From Chloromonas sp. AAM2 (taxonomy: Eukaryota > Chlorophyta > Chlorophyceae > Chlamydomonadales > Chlamydomonadaceae): DNA of 35,270 nt. Position 1 is the first letter of the stretch. Each line of letters opens with the position of its first letter. Below are positions 20,335 through 32,575 of the stretch, piece by piece. Below the pieces are notes generated by a model that worked only from the letters and a program-made list of their open reading frames with translations, was not told the origin of the DNA and searched no databases. The position numbers were made by a program, and so were the translations under genes. Location: contig QAXH01006783.1 in assembly GCA_004335635.1 (NCBI GenBank), positions 2,904 through 38,173 on the forward strand, in the 5' to 3' direction.

Positions 20335-21018
20335 GTAAGCACGGTTTGTATTATCAACACGGCATGGAACAGGTGAAACACCAAACTCACCACACGCTCT
20401 AATTCAGCGATCCAGGTCTTTCATGACTACATTCATGGCAGATACTCAACCTCATGATGCAGATATGACCCATGCGAAGCGTCTCATCAAACTGATGATA
20501 ATCAGTTGTCAGCCCCTGACTTGACGTTGCCAAGCTGACTGACGTACTAACTGTGAAGGTTCAGTCTGTTGTATGGCGTGAGAGGCCATAGGGCCGTCCA
20601 AGTGATCTGCATCCAAGTGATAATTCCAGTCCCAAGTGCAGTGGTAATTCCAGTCCGGCAGTTGACCATCCCGTTCTAAACAACAAGCGAGCCTGCAGAA
20701 CATGCCCAGGAATCCGTGGGCTGTAGGTTTCAGACAACTACCAAAGCTGGGAAGGGGTGTTCCCCTTGCCAGCTTTGTTATACTTGCCGGTGCCACCGGA
20801 CACCCCTCAACTGCTTATCAGATGATGCCACACCTGCCTCCGTACGCCTTTCAATCAATCCAACCAAGGCCAACACCTGTCCCTACCCACTAGACAGCAG
20901 AGCGGCTGAATTTGCCCCTGGGTAACGCAAAGAAACTTATTTACGTTTCACCCCTCATCATTTTGTGGCTCTTGGCGCTGTGCGCATTGTGGCGGCTCAG
21001 CACTAGTATCTGTCGAAG
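20335..21018. other. upstream flank of the fusion gene
   Basis: No exon was recognised. A short imperfect duplication (AATTCCAGTCC twice, around 20620-20655) is present. A TAG in frame five codons before the ATG at 21019 supports that start, unless a 5' non-coding exon exists. Confidence 0.4.
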
Positions 21019-24000
21019 ATGCCGTTGCCTATCGTTCCTAGTAGTCAGAGTCTGCGGGCCGCACAAGGGCCCGCACCCAGGCTTTTCTCATCCAAGCTTG
21101 TTCCCAGCCCAAGAAGCAGGCTAGCAGCACCATTAGCTGCCGGCACGACTTCTCTTGCCGCTTCTCGCATCGTTGATGCCATTCCTTCGCTGAAAGCCCG
21201 GGATGAAGGTCTGCTGAGCTCCCACGGAATCACATCCATCGAAGACCTGGAAAGCATCCATTTTAACCTGCATCTTGCGGATGGACAGCGAACAAGGCAA
21301 TTCTTGACGGTGGGCGGTCTGGCGTGGTAGCTTTGGGTAAAAGCGCAGGCCAGCAAGGTCGATGGCCAGCTCAGCCTGACGCCTCATCGCTTATCCGCAA
21401 TGCCACGGCATAGTATCGATGACAGTCTATGCGTTCAGATGGATGCCCGCAACGGGTCCTTCCTTTTCGCCGGGTCATCGTGCACCGGTCCTTTCCTGCC
21501 TTATCGGCAATCTTTACGCATGGCATCCAATGATTGATTCGCGTGCTGCAGGATGTTGTTGGCATCAACAACGATGGGGCAGTGCGCGGCGTCTTGGAGT
21601 TCCTGGGCGCTGATGAGGCTCATCTCGCACCGTACAGCAAGGCACCAGAGACACCCAGGTAAGCAGGGAACTCCACCCACAAGGAGCACCGCTGTGCCGC
21701 CTCCAGGCAGGCAGCACGGCCACAATGGGCACATACATACCTCTCAGGCTGGTCGCATGTGCAGGCATGCTGATGCATTGCTCCTGGACGCCAGCGCCCC
21801 TCCCTCTCCCCCCCCTCAGGGCACCAGCAGCCGTCCCTTATCCACAATCCCACCGCGCACACCCCGTGGTATGGTGTCTGCTGCGCCCACGCGCAGCACG
21901 CCCCCGCTGCCGGCCCGCCCCTCCTCCCGAGTCAGCCCTGCCCCCATGATGCCATCACGCAACCCCCAGCCAGCCGCCTCCCGCTCCTACGGAGGCGTCA
22001 CCGCCACGGCCCCAGCTCGGCTCCAGGAGGACGGCTCTCTTGAGGAGCTGGCACGCTTTGAGACTCAGGTGCTTGACCTGCTGCAGAACTACTCGGGGCT
22101 CACACTGGAGCGTTTGGACGGACTGCTCTACATGAGCGGCAAGGAGCCAAAGTGAGTACACGCATGGTGGTAGATGTGACATGTTTGTTACACTTCTCAA
22201 GAGCTGCCTAGGCGAAACCGCATAGCACTGTGAACAGGGGATTCAGAGAGCCCACCTGTCCTGCATCCGCCGGTTTATGCAGCGACAAAGTGATTGGCCG
22301 GTCCCCACGGAGCACGTTCACCCGCCTGGTTTCGCGCATAGCCGAGTTCCAGGGGCCGCACCCCGCAATGTATGACATGGAAGGACGCAGACAATTGATG
22401 AAGAGAAGTCAATTTATCTCAGCGGAGTCATTCTAAACACAAAATCAAGCACAGTCAGCTTCCACAAAAGTGTGTTCATGGCATGTGTTCATGGCATCTG
22501 GAAGCGCAGGCCGCCGGGCAAAGAGGAAGAACCAGTGAAGGAAGATTAGCATAGATACTTCCACAGTGATGGGTCTAAGACGGTGACAGGTCTAACACAG
22601 TCGCTTTGTAACACAGGCACAGACTGACTGAAATCAGCAAGCACAGCACCTAACATCTGGTGCTTGCCCGAGCCTGTCAACCTGCAAGCAATCCTAGGCA
22701 CCCACCACACTGAACTCCGGTGACCTGCCCTTCCCACCCCGTCTTGTGCTCGCCCCCTCTCACACCCGCAGGTACACACAGGGCATCGCTCGGCTGCAGC
22801 TGCTGCTGGACGCCATGGAGTCGCAGGGAACAATCCGGTACGAGGATGGCGTGTACCGCTTCCAGAAGCGCACCCCTGAGCCTGAGAGGCACGGCAGCCC
22901 CACCAGCAGCCGCAACGGGGCCAACGGGGGCGCAAGGGCCGGCAGCATGGGCCGCTCTCCCGCGTCTCGCAGCCCAGGCGCAAGGTGAGGGCCCTCGGGT
23001 GCGGGTTTGGGCATTTGCGCACCATGGGCACCAGTGGTGTGGAAGTGCACAGGGGTGAAGATGTTCAACAAGGATGCAGCTTAGGGCACGGCACGCCTGC
23101 ACAGTCTCAGCATTTACTCTTTTTGTCGACAACTACTCCTTTAGACGGCGATGGCAGCTAGGTGGGTTCGTACGAAAGGCTGTGCTTGGCCAAAACAAAA
23201 ATGAAATGCTACGTATGTGCTTGGTCTTAGTGGCTGTACCGAGTAAGTTCCTAGCAATACTGCATGCGTGAGAATACTGCATTGGTTCAGCTGCGATCCC
23301 GCATAGTCATGGCGGCAGGCGGCAGGTGGTGGTAATGCTGTGCACCTTGGCCCTGCGCTGCGTCCCATGTAGCCATGTGCACTGCACCCATGCAAGCATT
23401 TCCTCATGTATGTGTGTTCTCCACCCACAGGGCCCCCGCCCCGCGCGTCTATGCCGAGCCGCTCGACCTGTCGGGGTACGAGGGGCGCGTGCTGGACGTG
23501 CTGCGCAAGTACGAGGGGCTGCCCCTGGAGCGACTCAACAACATGCTCAGCATGTCACCGGGGGAGCCCAGGTGAGGGCGCTGGGGGGCAGGCGGGCCAG
23601 CAACAGTGCACAGGCAAAGGGTGACAATTGACGACGAGCATGTGCTTCTTTTCTGTACCAGCGAAGGCACAGGGTGGGGTTAGGCTTGGGGTTAGGATTG
23701 GATTCGTTTCTGGTCCAGCTGGGGCACATGATGGGTTGAAAAGTTTGTGTGCATGGGGGGTGGGGACAGACAGATTGCTTATGAACCGCAGAGGCCAGGA
23801 AACGGATGAGGGTGCCGACAGCAGGCTGTCGTGCCTCGTGGCAGTGCACAGCCATGGATGACGCCTGGCATGTAATGTTTCCCTGGACCTGGGCTCAGGA
23901 TGGTTTGAGGGTTTGCTTGGAACAGCGCAAAAGGCGTGCAGTGCTCCGGGGAGTTGCCTGTGGGCCTTTTGGCCACTTTTGGGAAGCTTAAGACAATGAT

Positions 24001-27000
24001 CAATGACAAGGCGAACATTTGCAAACACATGGGCATTACTCCTGGGTATCACGAGCCACAGCGTCGGACGCTTCTTGACACACTCGTGATTTGATGCACT
24101 CACACCCTGCCCACACCCCAAGGGTGCTCCTAAGCGCCTGCCCCGGTTGGTCGGCATTGCCAGCTGGAACGCAACAAGCCATGCAATGGATGAATAAGTG
24201 ACCTGGTTTCCCCCCCCCCCCCCAGGTACGAGGCCTCTCCCGAGCAGCTGGAGCCCTACCTGGCGTCACTGGCAGCCCAGGGCAAAATCCTCATGGACAG
24301 AAACGTTTACAAGTGAGCCATGGGCTGAGGGGTGGGCGCACGTTCGCCAGCTGCATGCCTGTGCACATCCTCTGGGGCTCAACACGTATCAATGCCATCC
24401 ATCCTCTTATTTTGGGCGGCGAGGCCATCATCCCATGCTAGTCGATGCCCTCCTACCCTGCTTTCGCACCCTTCAGCATCTCTTCTGTGTATGCCATGTA
24501 ATGATGATTTCAATGAGAATGGCATCACTCCTGCCCTCTCTTGCCCTTCAGGTACAACTCTTTCTACAGCAACCGCGGCAGCCGCTCCGCCTCCCCCTCC
24601 GCTGCCCGCCGCCCGCCCACCCCCACCCCCGCCATGGGCGACATGGGCACGTACAGCCAGGCAGTCATGGACCTGATCCAGAACTATGCGGGCCTCACGC
24701 TCGAGCGGCTGGACAACCTGCTCACATCGTCACCCAAGGCTGTAGGGTGAGGGTGTGGATATGGTGCAGTCACATCAGGTGGCTCTGGGTTTTCAAGCAC
24801 TGTTAGAATTGTGTCAAGGGGATGATCCTCGCTTAGGAGACATGAGGCAGAGAAGGATGATCACTGAGTTACTTGAGCCAGAAGAAACCAGAGTCATGAT
24901 CGGTCGAAATGTCAAGGCAAAGGGAGCACATAAGTGCTGCAGGCGTGAGCTGATACGTCTCGTCATTGACCGAAAAGTTGGTGGTCGCACTAGTGTGCAT
25001 GTAAACGATAGCATGCGGGTCTTTGCAAATTTTCCTGTCCTGGCAGTCCCTGCAGCATATCCGACTCTGAATCCAGTCGTTTGCCATGTCTTGGCCGCCC
25101 TACCGGTGATAAAACAATTCTCACCCTAGCCAGAGATGCACCTGTGCATTCCCGATGGATTCTTGCGTTTTGGCTCGCGCGGGGTAGCTTATCGGACCAT
25201 TTCAAACTTTAATGCATTTCTGGAAACCCGTGTAAACCCAATGTTACGACACTCTCTTGTTGGGCCCGCAGGTACCGTAACTCCCCCCGTCAGCTGTCGC
25301 AGCTGCTGGACCGGCTCGTGGCGGAGGGCCGCATCACGGAACAGGACGGCGTGTACCAGTACCGCCCGCAGAGCCCCGCCATGGCCCGCTCCAAGTCCCC
25401 CACCGCCTCCCGCGGCCTCCCGCCTGCTCCCACCGTCAGCCGCCGCAAGACGTCCTCGCCCACGCCAGCGCCCCGCATGGCCGACATCGCTTTCTACGAG
25501 CCCGCAGTGCTCGATCTGCTGCAGAGCTATGCTGGACTCACCCTGGAGCGTTTGGACGGTCTCCTGACGGCCAGCCCCCGCGCCCCGGGGTACATCAAGA
25601 GCCCCGTGTCGCTGCAGGGCCTGCTGACAACGCTGCAGGCGCAGGGCAGGGTGACGAACGACAACGGCGTGTACCGCTATCGCACAACGGGGAAGACGCC
25701 CGTGGCGTCCCGCGCCCGCTCGCCCGTCGTTCCCGCCTCTCGTCCCGCTAGCCCTATGGGCGCGGGCGCGGTGGACGCCATGCGCCGCGCCCTCTCCCAA
25801 GGCCTGTCGAGCGTGTCCGCGCCCCGCACTCCGTCTCCTGTGGGCTCCAATGCATCCTCAGCTGAGGACTGGACTGTGTATGAGAACACCGTGATTAGCA
25901 TGCTGACTAACTACGGCGCCCTGCCGATGGACCGCCTGCATGACATGCTCAAGATGAGCATGGTCTGGCCAAGGTGCGCTGCAGAAGCGTCTGGACAAAC
26001 AGAAATGGGCCACGCAGGGGAAGTTCAAGGCACTTTTAGGCGCATAAGTTGTTGCTGACAACATAGCTGGGCTTGTTGACAGCTAAGGACAGCAGTTGGC
26101 TTCAGCATCCGATGATTGTTTTCCAATCAATCAGTTGTACCAGGTTGTGTGGTCGGTGCTGCCCTGTTTTCCTTCTTTCCCTTGAGCCATTTGCTCACGT
26201 TTCTTGCTATCCTCACTCAAGTTCATTGGCCTGCTTTCACGCATCCCGACAGGTACGACCGCAGCCCTGCTCAGCTGAGCAACTTCCTCGCCTCGCTGGT
26301 GGCAGCCGGGCGGCTGGTGCAGGACAACGGGCTGTATCGCTTGGCGGGAACGGCCGCCCCCGCACGCTCCGCTGGCCTGCCCTGGAGCTCCCCTCCCTCC
26401 TCCGTGACACGGTGCGCTACATGTGGTGCAGCCGACCTTGCCTTGAGCACACTGGGATCCGCAGGGCTGTGCATGGTGACGTGTTCGTGCTGCTGCTGCT
26501 GCTGCTGATGTTGGTCGAGGTGTTGCGCGCTTGACCCGGCCAAACCTGCAAACAGCCATGCACTCAACTCCGGTGGAAAACACTTCCAGATGTAGCACTC
26601 ACGAGCGACGTTGTGCATCGACAGCGACTGCCTTAGCATTTATCAACCCACGCATTCAACATGTTAATCGTGAAGAGATCCAGAACTGCGGTTGACTGTC
26701 TTGGCACCTATACAGGTACGAGGGGCAGGTGCTGTCCACGCTGGCGGCCTACCCCGGACTGACCGTGGAGAGGCTATCCAACATGCTCAAGCTCTCCAAG
26801 TCACAGGCGGGGTGAGTCACGAAGGCAAAGTGCCGCCGGCACTGGCGCAATGACAGGTCGCTGTTCGACAACGTGTGCATGGGGCGCCTCCATGGCTTGC
26901 ACTCTCTGGCACCTGAACCGTGCACAGTGTCGACAAGCTGGGGCTCGGCAGCACCTGGTTGGTCAACTCATCTTCACATTACATCAGCCTAGCCGAAACC

Positions 27001-29021
27001 GCATAGCACTGTGTAAAGGGGATTCAGAGAGCCCATCTGTCCTACACATCCATCGGTACAAAATTGCATATGCAGCGACAAAAACTGATTGGCCGGTCCC
27101 CTCAAAGCACATTCGCAACCGCCTGGACTCATGCCTAGCCGAGTTCCAGGCAACACTTGAAAGGTTGCAGAATATGATTAAGAAAAACGCCACTCCTGGA
27201 CTGCATCAGATGTAATACTTCTCGTACCTCCACCTGCTCAGCCATGTAACAATGGTGATGATGTTGCCTCTACCCCTATCATCTCCCAAGCGATGGATAC
27301 CATTTCTGGTTGCAGTGAGATGGACGAGGACTCCTTGACCTCTCTGATAAGCAGCCTGGTGTCCCAGGGCAAGGTAACAGTTGAAAACGGACTGTACAAG
27401 GTGACAGGCACAGCGGGCATGGCGCCAGCCGCGCCCGCAGCCCCAGCGGCCCACCGCAGCCCCACCCCCCTTCCCACCATCAACACGGGGGTGGCCATGC
27501 CCACGGTGCTCTCAATGGAGCAGACTCAGCTGCTGGAGAGGCTGGGCTTCCCAACCCAGGATGGCATCACCGGCTTCGTTCCATTTGCCGAGGTGAGGTG
27601 TGGCCGCAAAGGGCAGGCAGACACCCAATGCCTGCGATGCTACACAGCGTGTCGTTTTACATCAGAATCGCTTTTCCACGCTACAGGATGGAGCACTCAC
27701 AAACGCTCAAGCTTTCAAACTCCCCCAAGCAAAAGCGCAGTTCCGTGCAGAGCAATCGACTCCCAAAGTGTGTAGCAAATGACAGGAGGCTCATGCCCTC
27801 TGTAGCAAGCCATCGCCATGAACACCACAACTGCCAACTAATGCATCTACTCGCATGATGCCACGTGAACTGCGTGTGCTCAGATCTGGAACGGTCGCTG
27901 GGCCATGTTGGGCATAGCTGCCTCCATTCCAGTGGAGGTGCGCACCGGAGCCGGCACCCTGGAGCAGCTGGGGTTCCTGGGACTGCCTTCAATGGGTGAG
28001 TCACGGCCTGCCTGGTTAGCAACGACTAGTGAAAGGCTGCACCTCAAACGCCTTGAACAGATTATTGCGGCATGCATGTCTGACTCTACACATGGCTGTC
28101 CCAGGCCTGATTCTATACAAGACTGTCCCAGGCATATGATTTGACTACCCTAAGCATGCAGTAAGAGCGAAGTGATTGTTGCGCGCATTTTCGCGCCCAT
28201 GCATAGAGGCGCTTGTTCAGAGGACCAGGGTATTGCCGTCGTGCCTCCCTGCAGAGCTGTACGACGTGTTCCTGTGGGGCGCTGTGGCGCTGCTGGGCCT
28301 GGGCTCCGTGGTCAGCGCCGGGCGCTGGGCGAGCGGGAACATGGACGCAAGGTGGGACTGCCAGTGCTTTCTGCCAGCATTGTTCGTGCACCATGTGATC
28401 GTTTGATTATCGAGCACATGCTAGAAGAAAGCGCAGTAGGCTGCTGGGGACACCCACAGCGGCTGTCAAACCGGCTGTAATTCAACTTGTGAAAAGTTCT
28501 GGTGGCGGCACTCGGGAAATGCAGCAGATCTGTCAGGGCCAGCATTTCTTCAGGGCTGTCATCCGCTGAACTGTGCCACGCCTCCTGTCTGCCTGCAGGG
28601 AGAAGCAGCGCTACCAGCGCCTGGTGAACCGCGAGCCTCAAGAGCTGGAGCAGCCAGACAGGTTTTACACGGACGAACTAGCCTACGCACGCAAGGCAGA
28701 AATCACAAACGTGGGTGTTTGGTGTATGGCTTCGTGCAGCAATGCCATGTGTTTGCGCAAGAGGTTCGTGTAAATGGTAACAAGCCAGCCAGCACCCTCG
28801 TCCGCTCGAGTGTGTCCTCTTACGGCTCTGCCACACAGCTGTAGACGTTCCGCGTACACTCACCCTGGTCAATGCCCGCTTTGTGATTGCAGGGCCGTGC
28901 TGCCATGGTTGGTTTCCTTGCCTCAATCCTCATGGAGGCCCTCACAGGCCGCGGCATTGTGGGCCAGGCAGCGCTGTACCTCAAGCTGATGGGCATTCTG
29001 GGAGATGACAGCGGGTTCTAA
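21019..29021 (+). CDS. tandem APC2-type winged-helix repeats fused to an ELIP/LHC-like membrane domain, 1034 aa
   Basis: Exons: 21019-21309, 21552-21658, 21765-22151, 22772-22984, 23431-23571, 24226-24312, 24552-24746, 25272-25973, 26253-26411, 26716-26811, 27316-27592, 27884-27995, 28255-28351, 28599-28710, 28893-29021; every junction keeps frame. Residues 1-60 are Ser/Arg/Ala/Pro-rich and nearly free of acids, like a plastid transit peptide. Six repeats of about 62 residues lie at 231-294, 348-409, 442-504, 549-610, 674-738 and 762-822. Each reads VLDLL..Y.GL.LERL..LL...., then Y..S...L...L..L...G.I...DGVYRY, the pattern of the C-terminal winged helix (WHB) of APC2. Linkers are Ser/Pro/Arg-rich. 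Residues 880-1034 hold three hydrophobic helices. The first and third carry E-I-W-N-G-R-W-A-M-L-G (885-895) and E-I-T-N-G-R-A-A-M-V-G (989-999), the chlorophyll-binding motif of ELIP/LHC proteins. This predicts a thylakoid anchor with a large soluble N-terminus; its role is unknown. Confidence 0.85.
22207..22369 (-). repeat. family A copy inside intron 3 of the fusion gene
   Basis: It reads GGCGAAACCGCATAGCACTG and continues to GAGTTCCAGGGGCCGCACCC, nearly the full reverse of the family. The flanking splice sites are intact. Confidence 0.85.
26979..27153 (-). repeat. family A copy inside intron 10 of the fusion gene
   Basis: It reads ACATCAGCCTAGCCGAAACC and continues to GCCGAGTTCCAGG. It separates the two halves of the sixth winged-helix repeat, whose exons still join in phase. 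Confidence 0.85.
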
Positions 29022-29446
29022 GTCACCCCCTTGCAAAAGCAATGGCCGTTTGGGCGTGCCATTGAGCCCGTAGTCGGGCAGCAGGGCATCAGTGGATGGC
29101 CAACCTGAGAGGCCAACTGGCCATCATATAGTAGGCTGAGCCAGATCCCAGATGAACAACCTGGTTGAGAGGTCGCCTGTGTAGGCACTGGGTGACAGGA
29201 CGTGAATAGATACTGATTAATCGGGATATAGCAGTGCAGGAACGAGCTCCAGCTAGTATCTCGGACAAAGAGCAAGGCATTATCACTCACAAGGATGCAA
29301 ATTTTGTTGTTATTGGCTGATTAGCAGCAAATTGGATGGATGGATGCTGATACGCAGTTTTACTTTAACCTGGCCAGCTGAGCACCTGTCTGAAAGGCAA
29401 GGCAGAAGCAGCTGGAGCCATGGGTGTGACTTCTCCTTGTAATGAT
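29022..29446. other. 3' flank of the fusion gene
   Basis: No gene recognised. Short ORFs on the minus strand show no coding character. Confidence 0.35.
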
Positions 29447-29525
29447 TACACCAGCCTAGCCGGAACTGCATAGCACTGTGTAAAGGGGATTCAAAGAGCG
29501 CACCTGTCCTGCATCCACCGGTTCG
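29447..29525 (-). repeat. interspersed repeat family A, terminal part
   Basis: It reads CCAGCCTAGCCGGAACTGCA and continues to CACCTGTCCTGCATCCACCG. Confidence 0.8.
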
Positions 29526-30169
29526 TCTAGCAGGTACCACGAATCGCCCTTACCTTGATGCGTTCAGCGTATGGCAGGAGATGTGTTTTGAAGCAAGGCA
29601 CACAAATGCATGAAGATCTGCAGTGCCATTCTGTTCCAGTTGTGTTCGCTTGAGGAGCTGTAGCACGGATGTCTAGCAGACAAAGGCAGGCTGTTTCTCT
29701 TTGATCAGTGACCGAAGAGAAACAGGAACAGCAGCAGCAACAACACTGACGCCTTTGAGGACAGCGTCAGGAAACGCATGCGACGTCAGTGGGAGAAACT
29801 ACGACGCAAACAACAGTCCGAAAGAAGAGGATGCGATGGGCACGCACCAGGGCGGGACACCAACGTCCCAGGCGCCACAAGCGCCCATCGCCGGTGCAAT
29901 CGCAACCGTCGCAGCATGCGCACACGCGTCGTGAGGGCGCCATGGCGTGCACGGTCGTGGGCTGTGCATACATGACACATACGGCTACCTCTGGCCAGCG
30001 AGGTCTCATCGGACTAAGGGCCCAGAAGGTCGACCTATGTCATCGAGCGTTGATGGCCTGCCATGATTTGATTGTTGTACTGCAAAAAAACAATTGCACA
30101 GCTTATTTGTACGTTGTTAGATGGAGTCCTTGTGTTTCTTTTCTTCATCAATTATTTGCGTTTTTTCAA

Positions 30170-30344
30170 GTGACGCTTTGCGAGGTGCGGCCCCTGGAAC
30201 TCGGCTGTGCGAGTCCATGCGTATGTGCTCCGAGCGGACCGTCCAATCACATTTTGCCGCTCATATACCGGTTGATGTGTAGGACAGGTGGGCCCTCTGA
30301 ATTCCCTGTACACAGTGCTACGCGGTTTCGGCTAGGCTGATGTA
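30170..30344 (+). repeat. interspersed repeat family A
   Basis: It runs from GTGACGCTTTGCGAGGTGCG to CGGTTTCGGCTAGGCTGATG. The block between GGAACTCGG and GTATGTGCTC is altered compared with the other copies. Confidence 0.85.
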
Positions 30345-30484
30345 GCCTCCTCGGGCACCCCAGCTATCTACAGTACAGATGAGTGACCACTACTGCATCA
30401 GACTTCTGAGGTCCCCTCTATACAGTGTCTATGCGCTACCTGCTAGCTTGATGCGAACTGACCCGCTCATTCTTTAGCTTACAG

Positions 30485-30561
30485 TGGCAGCGTTCGAGGA
30501 GGAGGAGGATGCACGCGACTCCACCCATGAACTTCTAGATCCAGCGCTTTTGAAAGGTTAG
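30485..30561 (+). pseudogene. possible stranded terminal exon, unknown
   Basis: An AGCTTACAG acceptor is followed, in phase 1, by codons for AAFEEEEDARDSTHELLDPA then LLKG and TAG. The composition looks coding and acidic. No partner exon lies upstream, where a family A copy ends at 30344. Chance remains possible for so short a stretch. Confidence 0.3.
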
Positions 30562-30685
30562 ACGCGCAAATAACAATAACTTAATGCTTCCCCTCAAGTG
30601 CAAGTGTTGACTCTCGATGTGATGTAACGTCACTAGAACAGCAAGAAATCAAGGAAGGTAATGAGCAGGTGAATAGAGTGGCCAA

Positions 30686-31288
30686 GTGGCCACGTGTGGA
30701 AGGATTATATGTATGGCAAATGATCAAATCACTAGAAGACAGATGTCCAACGTCGCAGCTCTTCAACCCCTCGGCACGACATGTGCTTTTTCCAGTGTGC
30801 TGCAACAAGATCCACACTTAACAGCCACCATGAATGCTGCATCACAAGACTTCAACCAGGAGTTACGATTGCCGCTGATGGGCCACAGTTGCATACACTC
30901 CAGCCTAGCCAAATCGCCACCTTGCACCCACAACAACTGTCCACAAGTCACAAGCACCTCTGACATAAGTACTGTGCCACACAGTGATAAAACGAAGCAA
31001 GCATCGTTTGCCAGTCACCGCAATTTCATTGAATTCTGTAATCACGCAGCACGATCGTACATCAGACATGCTTACCAGGCCCACAAGCAGTACAAGTGGG
31101 CAGAAAGGTCAGGCAGCTTGCATGCAGCTCAAAATCAGCCTCTCAATACCCTTCTGCAGAAAGCACGGAATATCTGGGCCCACACAACACGGCACTGTGC
31201 TGCCCATCCTTTTGTTTGCAGTGATACACATCACATCAGACTAAGCACTGTTGAAATGTATGGGCGTGCCATCGTTTCTTCAACCTAA
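30686..31288 (+). CDS. hypothetical 200-aa ORF, doubtful
   Basis: A single open frame starts with ATG. It is rich in Ser, His, Gln and Thr, without a hydrophobic core or recognisable motif. Third positions are not GC-biased like the confirmed genes here. It may be accidental. Confidence 0.2.
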   Translation: MATCGRIICMANDQITRRQMSNVAALQPLGTTCAFSSVLQQDPHLTATMNAASQDFNQELRLPLMGHSCIHSSLAKSPPCTHNNCPQVTSTSDISTVPHSDKTKQASFASHRNFIEFCNHAARSYIRHAYQAHKQYKWAERSGSLHAAQNQPLNTLLQKARNIWAHTTRHCAAHPFVCSDTHHIRLSTVEMYGRAIVSST

Positions 31289-31764
31289 CCTTGTACAATT
31301 GAATGGAATCAAAGGCAAGTGGTTAGTGGTCTGGACACCACAGCCTGCATTTTTGGCGGTGCACAAGCCTCAAGGAACAGAATGATGCAGGTGCACGATT
31401 TCACAAGAAAACGAAACGACTGATGACGATATCAATGATAGCACGGCTGCGCAGTCATATGCACAGTTAAAATTATGAAAACATGCAAGCCAATGCTGCA
31501 GCACCCAGCGGCCACAACGCTTGCGTCTAGACATCCACATGAATGAAGCATCGGCAACTGCACAAAAGATGTTTGCCAGTTCTGGGACCATTGTTTTTGC
31601 TGCTGGACAAGTGCAAGCCGTTCAAACCGGTTGCTAGGACAATCCCTAAATAATCACAGGTGACAGGCTTGAAAGTGCCTAGCCAGCTCTGCCACAACAC
31701 ACTTTTACTCCAATTTTGGCGTTAAACTTTGTTACCTTAACCCTCTCCTTTGATAACAATACAC

Positions 31765-32133
31765 TCACGCAACACATTCAACCCAACGACTGTCCTCTGC
31801 AGCATTGCATTGCTCAAGCCAATATGTGAGCTCTTCAGTTAGCGCTTCACTAAGGAAACAGACCCCAGCCAAGCTGCCAAGCGAAGTCGCATGCTGGGAT
31901 ACTAGCCCTGTATCTTTCCATGCGCCTTCTGCACTGGCAACTGTTGCAGGCAAGTAGCTGAAATGATGAAGTACATTCTGATGTTGCTCTGCCACGAGCC
32001 TGCTGCTGTGCATAAACGATGCACTCTGCGACTTGATTAGTGAAAGCAGACCCTCCCTTGCACGCTGGCAAGCTGTACAGAGAGATAACAGCAGCGTCTG
32101 CAGCGTCATGAGGCAGTCAACGCACACGAGCAC
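31765..32133 (-). CDS. hypothetical 122-aa ORF
   Basis: The reading frame is rich in Leu, Ser, Ala and Cys, with helical stretches such as LTEELTYWLEQCNAAEDS. It lies between the inverted-repeat-core match at 31566 and the 3' end of the minus-strand gene at 32576. It might be a terminal exon of a separate gene or part of a long 3' UTR. No family is recognised. Confidence 0.25.
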   Translation of the reverse strand: MLVCVDCLMTLQTLLLSLCTACQRAREGLLSLIKSQSASFMHSSRLVAEQHQNVLHHFSYLPATVASAEGAWKDTGLVSQHATSLGSLAGVCFLSEALTEELTYWLEQCNAAEDSRWVECVA

Positions 32134-32575
32134 GCAGTGCAGTCAGGGCATCATTCACAAGCTTAGCTCACAACAGCCAATCACAGTTGCATACGCTCAA
32201 AGAAGCTCCAGACATCAATCCTGCCTGAAATCAACATCCAGGGCTTGTGCCCGACATGTAAATCCAAATACCGTCTCAAACCTTAAGAGCGCCAAAACAT
32301 CCACTTTTATCCCAGACCTGCAAGCACAGCACAGGACAAACACCATACTGACTACGGAACGGGATTAAGAGGGACTACTGCCAGCAGATGGGTTGCAACG
32401 ACTAACACGCGCTGATCCGCTTACTTGTGACCAACTAAGCCCAAACCAAGCAAGTGTTTGCAGTGCACAGGCCAAAAGCATTGACAGCAACCAAGTATAG
32501 GAGTTGGTCGCTGCAGCTGTGTTTAGTGTGCCCCGTCGCTGCCACACTCACCTACAACTCATCCCACCACAAGGC

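Noticed and set aside
24208..24223. Run of C before exon 6 of the fusion gene
   Set aside because: It is a pyrimidine tract of the splice acceptor. It is length-variable but not a separate feature.
28099..28140. Repeated CTGTCCCAGGC words resembling the inverted-repeat core
   Set aside because: The match covers only about eight bases and lies in an intron, so it is too short to call an element end.
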